Source: Variovorax sp. PBL-H6 (GTDB taxonomy: Bacteria > Pseudomonadota > Gammaproteobacteria > Burkholderiales > Burkholderiaceae_C). Taken from it: 64,000 nucleotides of DNA. Location of the stretch: NCBI RefSeq assembly GCF_901827155.1, contig NZ_LR594659.1:2666001-2730000 (forward strand), written 5' to 3'. The notes beneath the pieces are model-generated. The model was not told the DNA's origin and did not search any database. It worked only from the letters and a program-made list of their open reading frames with translations. Position 1 is the first letter of the stretch. Each line of letters starts with the position of its first letter. This document shows positions 32,343 to 41,523 of the stretch, in pieces. The position numbers and the translations under genes were made by a program.

Positions 32343-33710
32343 TCAGGCCGCCTTGCGCCAGTCGCGCGCATTGGGGCGCGCAAGGCCCAGGTTGCCACGC
32401 AGCGTCTCGTGCTCGTATTCCTTGCGGAACAGGCCGCGGCGCTGCAGCTCGGGCACCACCAGACGCACGATGTCCTCATAGGTGCCGGGCACCGAGGTGG
32501 CCGACAGCACGAAGCCGTCGCAGGCGCAGCCGAACCACTCCTCCATCTGGTCGGCGACCTGCGTCGGGGTGCCGACGAAGCAGGGGCCCTCGCGCAGCGT
32601 GCCGCGGCCCGAGGCCTCGACGAAGTCGCGCACCGATGGGTTCTTCTTGCCGCTGACCTGCACCACGCGGTCGCGCAAACTCTGCCAGGACACGGCGGCA
32701 AGCTCGTCGTCGGTGAAGGGCAACTCGTAGGGGCGCTTGGAGAAGTCGACGTTGAGCACCTCGCACAACAGCGTCAGGCCATCGATGGGCTTGGCGGTCG
32801 CGGCGACCATGTCGCGGCGGTCCTTTGCCTCGGACTCGGTCGGCGCGACGATGATCTTCATCTCCGGCATCATCTTCACGAGGTCCGGGTCGCGGCCATC
32901 GTCGGCCACCGCCTGGCGCAGGGCCTGGTACTGCTTCTTGCCCGATTCGAGACTGGGATAGACGGCGAAGACCAGCTCGGCCCAGCGGCCAGCAAACTTC
33001 AGGCCGCGGCCGCTCGACCCCGCCTGCAGGATCACGGGGTGGCCCTGCTGCGAACGCGGCACAGTCAACGGGCCGCGCGACTTGAAGAACCTGCCTTCGT
33101 AGTCCAGGCGGTGCACCTTGTCGGGATCGGCGAAGCGGTCGTTGGTCTTGTCCACGATCAGGGCGTCGTCCTGCCAGCTGTCCCACAGGCCCAGCACCAC
33201 TTCCATGAACTCGTCGGCGCGGTCATAGCGCAGGTCGTGTTCCATGTGGCCGGACTTGCCGAAGTTGGCCGCTTCCGAATCGTTGAGCGAAGTGACCACG
33301 TTCCAGGCCACGCGTCCGCGCGTCATCAGGTCCATGGTCGAGAAAAGGCGTGCCACGTGATAGGGCTCGTAGTAGCTCGTCGAATAGGTTGCGCCCAGGC
33401 CGAGCCGCGTGGTGGCCATCGCCATCGCCATCATCACGGTCGCGGCATCGAGCTTCACTGCGCGCACACCGTGCGCCACGGTCTCGCGGTGGCTGTCGCC
33501 GTAGATGTCCGGCATCGCCAGGCGGTCATCGAAGAAGGCCATGTCGAACTTGCCCTCTTCGAGGGTCCGGGCGATGCGCTGGTAGTACTCCGCCGAAGTG
33601 AAGTCCGTCATGCTCGACGGATGGCGCCAAGAACCGACATACATCGAGCAGTTCTGGGCTTGCATGAAAGCGACGAGCGCCATCTGGCGTTTTCTAGCGG
33701 AAGTGGTCAT
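32343..33710 (-). CDS. LLM-class flavin monooxygenase (NtaA/SnaA/DszA family)
   Basis: A 455-residue FMNH2-dependent monooxygenase of the nitrilotriacetate/dibenzothiophene-sulfone group. Family features: the QNCSMYVGSWRHPSS N-terminal segment, DMAFFDDRLAMP, the long insertion ending RGRVAWNVVTSLND, AANFGKSGHMEHDLRYDRA, HPVILQAGSSGRGLKFAGRW and GFVLSATSVPGTYEDI. These enzymes need a separate flavin reductase, which the operon provides at 28164-29126. Known relatives cleave C-N or C-S bonds; the actual substrate is not deducible. Confidence 0.92.
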   Translation of the reverse strand: MTTSARKRQMALVAFMQAQNCSMYVGSWRHPSSMTDFTSAEYYQRIARTLEEGKFDMAFFDDRLAMPDIYGDSHRETVAHGVRAVKLDAATVMMAMAMATTRLGLGATYSTSYYEPYHVARLFSTMDLMTRGRVAWNVVTSLNDSEAANFGKSGHMEHDLRYDRADEFMEVVLGLWDSWQDDALIVDKTNDRFADPDKVHRLDYEGRFFKSRGPLTVPRSQQGHPVILQAGSSGRGLKFAGRWAELVFAVYPSLESGKKQYQALRQAVADDGRDPDLVKMMPEMKIIVAPTESEAKDRRDMVAATAKPIDGLTLLCEVLNVDFSKRPYELPFTDDELAAVSWQSLRDRVVQVSGKKNPSVRDFVEASGRGTLREGPCFVGTPTQVADQMEEWFGCACDGFVLSATSVPGTYEDIVRLVVPELQRRGLFRKEYEHETLRGNLGLARPNARDWRKAA

Positions 33711-33791
33711 GGCTTGGATTGCCGCCCTGGCGGCTTGAGTGGGGTGAAGAGATGAAACGAAAGGCAGCCGGTGGGCTTGTCTGCGTTTGCA

Positions 33792-34784
33792 TCAGTCGAC
33801 TTGGGCACCGGAGTCCTTGACTGCCTTGCCCCAGCGCGTCAGCTCCTTGCGGATGAACTGGTCGAAGTCGCCAACCGAGCCGCCCGCTGGCGTCGCGCCG
33901 ATGCCGGCCAGGTAGGTGGCGGTGGCGGGTGTCTTCAGCACGTGGTTCATCGCGGCGTTGACTTTCTCGACGATGGCCCGGGGCGTGCGTGCGGGCGCTA
34001 CGAGGCCGGCCCAGGTCAGCGCCTCGAAGCCGGGCAGGCCTTGCTCTGCCAGCGTGGGCACATTGGGTGCAGCGGCCGAGCGCGTGAGGCTGGTCACGCC
34101 CAGCAGCTTCACGCGGCCGTTGGTGGCGTGCGGCAGGATGGAGGTCGATGTATCGAAGGCGAACTGCACCTGACCGCCGATCAGGTCGGTCACCATGGCC
34201 GGCGAGCCCTTGTACGGCACGTGCAGCAGGTCGATGTCGGCCGCCTTCTTCAGCATCTCCATCGCGATGTGCTGCGTCAGGCCGCTGCCGCCGGAGCCGT
34301 AGGCCAGCTTGCCCGGGCGCGCCTTGGCGTAGGCCACCATTTGCTGGAACGAGTTGATGGGCGTGCCGGCGTTGACGGCCAGGAACATCGGCGTCGTGTT
34401 GGTCAGGATGACTGGCGCGAAGTCCTTGATCGGGTCGTAGGGCAGCTTCTTGAAAAGCGCCGGGTTGATGGCCATCGTGGCGCCCGAGGTGATGAGCAGC
34501 GTGTAGCCATCGGGCTCGGCGTTCTTCACAAGTTCATGGGCAATGATGCCGGAGGCGCCTGCGCGGTTGTCGACGATGACGGGCTGCTTCAATTCCTCGC
34601 CCAGCTTCTGGGCGAAGTAGCGCGCCACACCGTCGATGGCCTGGCCGCTCGGAAAGCCCACCACGATGCGGATCGGCTTGTCGGGGTAGTTGGCGGCAGT
34701 GTCCTGCGCGGTGGCCAGCGAGGCCGTACCGGCCAGCAAGGCAGCCAGTGCAATGGACGCAACGGCGCGGCGGTTCGGGTTCAT
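33792..34784 (-). CDS. Bug-type tripartite tricarboxylate transporter substrate-binding protein
   Basis: A 330-residue periplasmic binding protein with a signal peptide ending ATA|QDTA near residue 26. Bug hallmarks: IRIVVGFPSGQAIDGVARYF, IVDNRAGASGIIAHELV, LLHVPYKGSPAMVTDLIGG and ...VPTLAEQGLPGFEALTWAG. The ATG at 34784 is preceded by GGAGAC. It is first in the catabolic operon and divergent from LysR, so it probably captures the pathway's substrate. The locus also carries its own liv-type ABC importer. Confidence 0.9.
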   Translation of the reverse strand: MNPNRRAVASIALAALLAGTASLATAQDTAANYPDKPIRIVVGFPSGQAIDGVARYFAQKLGEELKQPVIVDNRAGASGIIAHELVKNAEPDGYTLLITSGATMAINPALFKKLPYDPIKDFAPVILTNTTPMFLAVNAGTPINSFQQMVAYAKARPGKLAYGSGGSGLTQHIAMEMLKKAADIDLLHVPYKGSPAMVTDLIGGQVQFAFDTSTSILPHATNGRVKLLGVTSLTRSAAAPNVPTLAEQGLPGFEALTWAGLVAPARTPRAIVEKVNAAMNHVLKTPATATYLAGIGATPAGGSVGDFDQFIRKELTRWGKAVKDSGAQVD

Positions 34785-34896
34785 GTCTGTCTCCATTTGT
34801 TGAATCGGATGCACCTGCCATGCATGGCTGCCAGGCGGGCTCTGAGGCAAGTATCAAACCCCCGCGCGGAACGCACAATTCGCCGTATCTGATAGT

Positions 34897-34917
34897 CTTA
34901 TTTGCCACGTCGATAAG
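34897..34917. promoter_or_regulatory. Candidate LysR box CTTAT-N11-ATAAG
   Basis: The arms CTTAT (34897-34901) and ATAAG (34913-34917) are perfect inverted repeats around exactly 11 bases, the T-N11-A layout of LysR sites. It lies 57 bases before the LysR start and 113 bases before the Bug start, in the divergent gap. A nearby TATCTGATA palindrome (34886-34894) could belong to the same regulatory region. Confidence 0.5.
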
Positions 34918-34974
34918 TCGGCGCACTACCATCGCGCCCTCGATTGCCTCGCCAAACCACGCCGATTCCACCCC

Positions 34975-35958
34975 GTGACCACCTCACGCCCTCGCGCCGT
35001 CAAGGCCTCCAGCGCCCCGCAGGACCTGCCGCCATTGCGCATGGACCTGACGGAGCTGGAAACCTTCATAGCCATCGTGGAGCTGGGCAGCTTCAGCTTG
35101 GCAGCAACGCGCATGCATGTATCGCAACCTTCGGTCACCGCGCGCGTACAGCGGCTCGAGGAGCGGCTCTCCACCCAGCTGCTCAGGCGCACCACACGCC
35201 GGGTCGAGGCCACGAAGGAAGGCCAGCGCCTGTACGACGCCGCCACTCAGGCCTTGCACGGCCTCAAGCAGCTCGTCCGTGAGTTCGACGGCGCTGCGGC
35301 GCGCAGTGGCCAGCGCATCGTGGTGGCCGCCACGCCGATGATCGCGGCCACCGCCTTGCCGCCGCTGATACATGCCTACAAGAAGCGCTTTCCCGATGTG
35401 CGCATCAAGCTGCTTGATCTGCTCTACCGCGACGTCATCGATCAGATCGAGACTGGCGCTGCCGATCTCGGCGTCGTGGCTTTCGACGGCGATTCGGCCA
35501 AGCTGCGGTTCCAGCCACTGGCCGAAGAAGAGTTGCTGCTTGTCGTGCCGCAGGGGCATCCGCTGGCAGCAGCGGGCGCCGTCACACTGGAACAGGTCAT
35601 GGGCTTCCCGCTATTGATCCTGGACCGCTACACCAGCCTCATCGGCTCCATCGGCGAAGAATGCCGGCAACGCAATCTGGCCTTCCCGTCGCTAAGCGAG
35701 GCGTCCAACCTGAACACGCTGCTGGGCATGCTCGACGCCGGCAACGGGATCACGTTCCTGCCCTCGTCCATGGCCCAGATCAACGCGCGCCGCGAGCGCG
35801 TCAGCTTGCACGTGACCGACGTACGGCTCACGCGCCAGTACGGCATCGTGCTTCAGAAGAAGGGCGGCTTGAGCGGTGCCGCACTGAACTTCGTGCGCTA
35901 CCTGCAACAGGAATACGCCAACTCGCTGGCGGCAAAGACGCCCGCCGCCGGGGCCTGA
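34975..35958 (+). CDS. LysR-family transcriptional regulator
   Basis: A 327-residue regulator. The winged HTH begins at about residue 23 (MDLTELETFIAIVELGSFSL, then MHVSQPSVTARVQRLEERL). The effector domain (about 115-320) contains TPMIAATALPPLIHAYKKRF, GAADLGVVAFDGDS and GMLDAGNGITFLPSSM. The GTG at 34975 gives a 22-residue basic leader; an ATG at 35041 is the alternative. It is divergent from the monooxygenase operon and upstream of the alcohol dehydrogenase, and probably controls both through the T-N11-A sites noted. Confidence 0.92.
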   Translation: MTTSRPRAVKASSAPQDLPPLRMDLTELETFIAIVELGSFSLAATRMHVSQPSVTARVQRLEERLSTQLLRRTTRRVEATKEGQRLYDAATQALHGLKQLVREFDGAAARSGQRIVVAATPMIAATALPPLIHAYKKRFPDVRIKLLDLLYRDVIDQIETGAADLGVVAFDGDSAKLRFQPLAEEELLLVVPQGHPLAAAGAVTLEQVMGFPLLILDRYTSLIGSIGEECRQRNLAFPSLSEASNLNTLLGMLDAGNGITFLPSSMAQINARRERVSLHVTDVRLTRQYGIVLQKKGGLSGAALNFVRYLQQEYANSLAAKTPAAGA

Positions 35959-35981
35959 TTCATTCTGCGAGGCTATGGCTT

Positions 35982-35998
35982 ATTCAGCATCGCTGAAT
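35982..35998. promoter_or_regulatory. Perfect inverted repeat ATTCAG-N5-CTGAAT upstream of the alcohol dehydrogenase gene
   Basis: ATTCAG and CTGAAT surround CATCG. Counted from T35984 to A35996 it also satisfies T-N11-A, so a LysR protein is a possible binder. It lies 68 bases before the dehydrogenase ATG and 24 bases after the LysR stop. Confidence 0.5.
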
Positions 35999-36066
35999 TG
36001 CCTCGGACCCACCTACGTCCTAAGCTCGGCCTTCGTGCCCAGTGCTTATCCCCGACGAAGAAATAC

Positions 36067-37197
36067 ATGAAAACTCGCGCCGCCGTTCTCCAGGCCATCG
36101 GCCTGCCCGCTCCCTATGCCCAAAGCCTGCCGCTGCGTGTCGGCGATGTCGAACTCGATGCGCCCGGCCACGGCGAAGTGCTGCTGCGCATGCGGGCGGC
36201 CGGCCTGTGCCATTCCGACCTGTCTGTCATCAGCGGCGACCGCCCGCGTCCCGTGCCCATGGCCTTGGGTCACGAAGCCTGCGGTGAAGTGGTCGAGTGC
36301 GGTGCAGGGGTCACGGACCTGAAGCCGGGCGATCGCGTCGTGCTGGTGTTCATGGCGAGCTGCGGCTGCTGCCTGCCGTGCGCCGAGGGCCGTCCTGCCT
36401 TGTGCGAGCCTGGTGCTGCCGCCAACAACGCCGGCACGCTGGTCGGCGGTGGTCGCCGCTTGCATGGCACCGACGGCAGCGACATCTATCACCACCTTGG
36501 CGTCTCATGCTTTGCCGAACACGCCGTCGTGTCGCGCCGCTCGTGCGTGAAGATCGAGTCCGACATCTCGCACCGCGAGGCCGCGCTGTTCGGCTGCGCG
36601 GTATTGACTGGCGTCGGCGCGGTCGTCAATACCGCGCGCGTGCAGGCCGGCAGCACCGCAGCCGTCCTGGGCCTGGGCGGCGTCGGCTTCAGTGCGTTGC
36701 TCGGCGCGGTGGCCAGTGGCGCACGCGAGATCATCGCCATTGACCTGAACGAAGAAAAACTCCAGCTCGCCCGCGAACTCGGCGCCACCGCGGTTTTCAA
36801 TGCGGCCCACCCGGACGCAGCCGATCAGATCCGCGAGCTCACCAAGGGTGGCGTGGATTACGCATTCGAGATGGCCGGCGCCATTCCCGCGATGGATCTG
36901 GCCTGGAAGATCACACGGCGCGGCGGCAGCACCATTTCAGCGGGCCTGCCGAATCCGGCGCTGCGCTTTCAGTTGCCGCCGGTGACGCTGGTGGCAGAAG
37001 AGCGCACGCTCCGCGGCAGCTACATCGGCTCGGCCGTGCCCGCGCGCGACATCCCGCGCTACATCGACCTGTACCGGCGCGGCAAGCTGCCGATCAACCG
37101 CCTGATGGGCAACACCCTGAAGCTGGACAGCATCAACGAGGGCTTCGATCGCCTTGCGACCGGCCAAGCCCTGCGCGACGTCGTGCTGTTCGACTGA
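36067..37197 (+). CDS. Zinc-dependent medium-chain alcohol dehydrogenase
   Basis: A 376-residue class III-like alcohol dehydrogenase. Catalytic zinc ligands: Cys48 (GLCHSD), His69-Glu70 (GHEACGEV) and a Cys around residue 170 (VSCFAEHAVV). Structural zinc: Cys99, Cys102, Cys105 and Cys113. The Rossmann motif GLGGVGFSALLGA and ID acidic end (IIAIDLNEEK) indicate NAD. Substrate unknown; in context it could make the aldehyde oxidised by the ALDH at 29147. The ATG at 36067 begins family similarity. It is transcribed away from LysR and converges on the MBL gene. Confidence 0.93.
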   Translation: MKTRAAVLQAIGLPAPYAQSLPLRVGDVELDAPGHGEVLLRMRAAGLCHSDLSVISGDRPRPVPMALGHEACGEVVECGAGVTDLKPGDRVVLVFMASCGCCLPCAEGRPALCEPGAAANNAGTLVGGGRRLHGTDGSDIYHHLGVSCFAEHAVVSRRSCVKIESDISHREAALFGCAVLTGVGAVVNTARVQAGSTAAVLGLGGVGFSALLGAVASGAREIIAIDLNEEKLQLARELGATAVFNAAHPDAADQIRELTKGGVDYAFEMAGAIPAMDLAWKITRRGGSTISAGLPNPALRFQLPPVTLVAEERTLRGSYIGSAVPARDIPRYIDLYRRGKLPINRLMGNTLKLDSINEGFDRLATGQALRDVVLFD

Positions 37198-37205
37198 AGA
37201 CACTC

Positions 37206-37264
37206 GAGGCGCAGCTCGCAAGTGCTTCGCCGGATGCGCCGCCGCCCGCTCAGGGCTGCGCCTC
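37206..37264. repeat. 10-base inverted repeat between convergent genes
   Basis: GAGGCGCAGC (37206-37215) and GCTGCGCCTC (37255-37264) are perfectly complementary across 39 bases. The right arm lies in the last codons of the metallo-hydrolase gene, the left arm just after the dehydrogenase stop. No U-tract follows. It may act as a bidirectional transcript barrier. Confidence 0.4.
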
Positions 37265-38134
37265 GCCATCCCACCAGTAACCTCTTGCCGCCGGCCTGAT
37301 CCTGCCGCCGAAGGGCGCCATGAAGTGCGCCGGGAGCAGCGTCGCCCCGCGGTCCACGCATTCGGCCAGCACCTTCTCGCGCGTCTGGCTGGCCTGCGCC
37401 TGGTCCTTGCAGCCGAAGCAGCTCCATGCCGGTTTCTTGAGCTGCACCGGGTGGTGGATGATGTCGCCGGTGAAGACCGCCGCATCGTCGCCCGACTTGA
37501 GCCAGATCGCCACGTGGCCCGGCGTGTGGCCGGGCGCAGGGGCCAGCACCAGGCAATCGGCGATCTCGGCGTAGTCGTCCACCACCAGTGCCTGGCCGGC
37601 CTCGATGATGGGCAGCACGCTGTCGCGGTACCCCGCCAGGTGGTGGCCATTGGAATCGCTGGCGAACTGGGCCTGCCAGTGGTCGTATTCCTTGCGCGAG
37701 AACACGTACTTCGCATTCGGGAAGGTCGGCACCCAGCGGCCGTCGAGAAGGCGCGTGTTCCAGCCCACATGGTCGGCGTGCAGATGGGTGCAGAGCACAT
37801 AGTCGACCTGCTCGGGCCGCGCACCGGCTTCAGCCAGCCGATCGAGAAAGGGCGTCTGCAGGTTGCACCAGTCAGGGCGGCCGGGCCGCTCCTTGTCGTT
37901 GCCGATGCAGCCGTCGATGAGCACCTTGAAGCGCCCGGTATCGACCAGCCACGAATGCATGCTCAGCAGCAGCCGGCCGGTGTCGGCCTCGTAGTGTCCG
38001 GGTGCCATCCAGTGCAGGTTGGCGGCCACGTCCTCATCGGTCGACAGTGGGAAGAACTTGCGGAAGTCGAAACTGCGGTCGGTCATTTCTTCCACCCGGG
38101 TGGCGACCGCCTTGCCAATCCTGAATCGCACCAT
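37250..38134 (-). CDS. Metallo-beta-lactamase fold hydrolase (lactonase-like)
   Basis: A 294-residue MBL protein with the HxHxDH zinc motif THLHADHVG (His117, His119, Asp121, His122), LAPAPGHTPGHVAIW (third His) and FTGDIIHHP (bridging Asp), and a final His in LLPAHFMAP. It resembles the quorum-quenching lactonase and AttM-like subgroup. The ATG at 38134 is used because the upstream frame shadows livF. It follows livF by 20 bases, so it probably belongs to the liv operon and may hydrolyse a lactone or ester in the same pathway. Confidence 0.88.
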   Translation of the reverse strand: MVRFRIGKAVATRVEEMTDRSFDFRKFFPLSTDEDVAANLHWMAPGHYEADTGRLLLSMHSWLVDTGRFKVLIDGCIGNDKERPGRPDWCNLQTPFLDRLAEAGARPEQVDYVLCTHLHADHVGWNTRLLDGRWVPTFPNAKYVFSRKEYDHWQAQFASDSNGHHLAGYRDSVLPIIEAGQALVVDDYAEIADCLVLAPAPGHTPGHVAIWLKSGDDAAVFTGDIIHHPVQLKKPAWSCFGCKDQAQASQTREKVLAECVDRGATLLPAHFMAPFGGRIRPAARGYWWDGEAQP

Positions 38135-38154
38135 GTCCGTCTTCCTTTCGGGCC

Positions 38155-38864
38155 TCAATACAGTTCCATGAGTTTCGCGTTGTCGGCAAGCTCGGAAGGC
38201 AGCGTGTCGCGCACGATCACGCCGGACTTCATCACCACCACGCGGTCGGAAATCTTCAGCGCCTCCTTCACGTTCTGCTCGACGAGAAGGATCGACATGC
38301 CGGTCCTCTGCTGCAGTTCGCGAATCGGCCGCAGCAGGTCCTGGAACAGCTTGGGCGCCAGTCCGATCGAAGGCTCGTCCATCAGCAGGCAGCGCGGCCG
38401 GTTCAGGAGCGCGCGGGCGATGGAGACCATCTGCTGCTGCCCGCCCGAGAGCGAGCCGGCGCGGCTGCCGTAGAACTCCTTCATGACCGGTAGCACCGAC
38501 AGCACCCATTCGACGCGGCTGGCGTGCTCGGCCGGCGGTACCTCGGCGGCCCAGAGGCCCAGGCGCATGATCTCGGCCACCGTGAGGCCGGGGAACACCC
38601 CGCGCCCCTCGGGCACCAGCGACACACCGCCCTTGACCAGGTCGCGCGGCCCACGCAGCGCAACGGCCTTGCCGTGCAGCGAGATCTGCCCGCCCTGCAT
38701 CGGTACCAGGCCGACCAGCGACTTCACCAGCGTGGACTTGCCCGCACCGTTGTGGCCGATGAGGCACAGCACCTCGTTGCTGCGCAGCTCGAAGTCGAGG
38801 TTCTCCAGCACGGGCCGTCCGCCGTACCCGACGACCAAGCCCCTGACGCTCAGAACGGTATCGC

Positions 38865-38868
<4 letters not shown>
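38155..38868 (-). CDS. livF: Branched-chain amino acid-type ABC transporter ATPase LivF
   Basis: A 237-residue ATPase. Walker A is GHNGAGKST (38-46), the signature LSGGQQQ lies near 138, Walker B is CLLMDEPSIGLAP, and the H-loop region is ILLVEQNVKEAL. The LVPEGRGVFPGLTV stretch is typical of LivF. It overlaps livG by four bases. HAAT-family importers of this kind carry branched-chain amino acids, aromatic acids, urea or other organics, so its substrate may be the pathway compound. Confidence 0.93.
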
Positions 38869-39637
<769 letters not shown>

Positions 39638-39641
<4 letters not shown>

Positions 39642-40519
39642 TTCACGCCCTCCTTTCGCGCGCCGGCGATGCCGCCGGGCCGATAGATCATCAGCAGCAC
39701 CATGACCAGGCCGTACACGATCTGCTGGATGGAGCCGATCTCGGTCTGCGGCAGGAAGGACATGTAGCTGAAGAGGCTGGGCAGCACCATCAGCAGAACG
39801 GCGCCCACGATAGGGCCGAGCACCGTGCCCGTGCCGCCGATGATGATCATCGCCATCAGCAGCACCGAGGTGTCGAGCGTGAAGCTCTCGACGTTCACGA
39901 AGGACAGGTAGAACGCATAGGTCACGCCGCCCACGGCGGCCAGTGCCGAAGACACTACGACGGACAGCGTCTTGATTGCCGCCACGTTCTTGCCGGACGC
40001 ATGCGCGGCCGACTCGCTGTCGCGGAGCGCGCGCAGGTTGCGCCCGAAGCTGCTCCGCAGCAGTGCAGTGGTGAAGGCCACGACCAGCACGAGGCAGGCA
40101 AAGGCCAGGCCCAAGGTCTCGAATGGTCCGACGATCTCGTAGCCGAAGACCTGGGCCGGCGGAATCGCGCTCAGGCCGCTGACGCCGCCAGTGACCGATT
40201 TCCATTCGGCGAACACCGTGACGCCCAGCACCTGCAGGCCGAGCGATGCCGCGACGAAGTACTCGCCGCGAACGCGCAGCGCCGGAAGGGCCAGCACCAG
40301 CGACAGCAGGCCGGCGACAGCCATGGCCACCGGCAGCACGATGAACAGCGAGGCGCCGAACTGCAGGCCGAGATAGGCCGCGGTATACGCGCCGATGCCG
40401 AAGAAGATGGCGTGGGCCAGCGAGAAGATGCCGGCGTAGCCGAGGATGAAGTTGAGCGTGACCGCAAGAATCGCGTTGATGCAGATCAGCGTGGCCAAAT
40501 TGAGGAGATAGGCAAGCAT
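39638..40519 (-). CDS. livM: Branched-chain amino acid-type ABC transporter permease LivM
   Basis: A 293-residue inner-membrane permease with eight or more hydrophobic helices. The LivM signatures are present: NFILGYAGIFSLAHAIFFGIG, ALRVRGEYFVAASLGL, FGRNLRALRDSESAAHASG and the IIGGTGTVLGPIVGAVLL coupling region. It ends MVLLMIYRPGGIAGARKEG. Four-base overlap with livG and 10-base gap after livH. Confidence 0.94.
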
Positions 40520-40529
40520 GTCGATGGCC

Positions 40530-41402
40530 TCAGGAGGTCACGGGGCGGCCGAAGAAGCCGGAAGGGCGCAGCAGCACGAAGAGGAACAGCACCACGAAAG
40601 TGACGGCCTCGCTCCACTGGGGCGGAAACCACAGCAGCGCCAGGTTCTCCGCCAGGCCGAGCAGGAGGCCGGCGCAAGCGGCGCCGCGCAGGCTGCCGAC
40701 ACCGCCGACGATGGTCGCTGCCAGGCTGATCAGCATCACGTGATGGCCGATGGCAGGGTTCAGGCCGGCCGATGCCGCCGTGAGGATGGCCGCGGGCACC
40801 ACCAGCAGCGACCCGAGTGCGAATACCAGTGTCGAGAGCTTGCGTGGGTTCAGGCCATAGGCGCGCACCAGCTCCGGGTTTTCGGACAAAGCGCGCAACG
40901 CGATGCCGGCATTGGTGCGCATCAGGAAGGCCTGCAGGCCTGCGAAGAACACGGCGGCGCAGCCGATGGCGATCAGCGACAGCGGCGAGCCGAACAAGCC
41001 TGGTGCGAGTTCGATGCTGCTCGACAGCGGCGTCGAGACCGACACGAAGCTGCGCCCGAACAACATGCCGATGGCGTTCTGTACCACGATGCCCGCGCCA
41101 AAGGAGGCGACGAACACGGTGAAATACGAGCCTTCGTGCCGATGGATGGGCGCGTACACGCAGCGGTCCATGAAGACGCCGAAAGCCACGGCTGCCACGC
41201 CCGCTGCGAGGGCGGCGAACCCCCAGTGCAGGTGCGAAACGGAATAGAGCCAATAGAAGATGTATGCGGCGATCGTGAACGTCGAGCCGTGCGCAAAGTG
41301 AAACACCTTGGTCGAGCCGAAGATCAGCGAGAACCCGACGGCGGTCAGGGCATAGAGCGCCCCGACCTGCAGCCCGTTGAGCAGGAGTTGCAGGAAGAGC
41401 AT
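40530..41402 (-). CDS. livH: Branched-chain amino acid-type ABC transporter permease LivH
   Basis: A 290-residue permease with the LivH start LNGLQVGALYALTAVGFSLI, the FGSTKVFHFAHGSTFTIAAY motif, AGIALRALSENPELVRAYGL and TIVGGVGSLRGAACAGLLLG. About eight transmembrane helices. It is separated from the binding-protein gene by 121 bases that contain a hairpin, consistent with higher expression of the binding protein. Confidence 0.94.
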   Translation of the reverse strand: MLFLQLLLNGLQVGALYALTAVGFSLIFGSTKVFHFAHGSTFTIAAYIFYWLYSVSHLHWGFAALAAGVAAVAFGVFMDRCVYAPIHRHEGSYFTVFVASFGAGIVVQNAIGMLFGRSFVSVSTPLSSSIELAPGLFGSPLSLIAIGCAAVFFAGLQAFLMRTNAGIALRALSENPELVRAYGLNPRKLSTLVFALGSLLVVPAAILTAASAGLNPAIGHHVMLISLAATIVGGVGSLRGAACAGLLLGLAENLALLWFPPQWSEAVTFVVLFLFVLLRPSGFFGRPVTS

Positions 41403-41477
41403 GGGAACAGGCGTGTGTCAGGCAGTCTGGAGCGGAAGGAGCCGCACGGGCGCGGCGCGAGCGGGCCGACTGTGGTC

Positions 41478-41501
41478 ACTGCGCCAGTGGCGCGGCGCAG
41501 T
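41478..41501. repeat. 8-base-pair hairpin between the binding protein and livH
   Basis: ACTGCGCC (41478-41485) and GGCGCAGT (41494-41501) are perfect complements around an 8-base loop. It lies 23 bases after the binding-protein stop, with no U-tract. Such hairpins protect the upstream mRNA or reduce read-through and set the excess of binding protein over permease. Confidence 0.5.
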
Positions 41502-41523
41502 AGCGGTCCAGTGGCGTGTGCGC

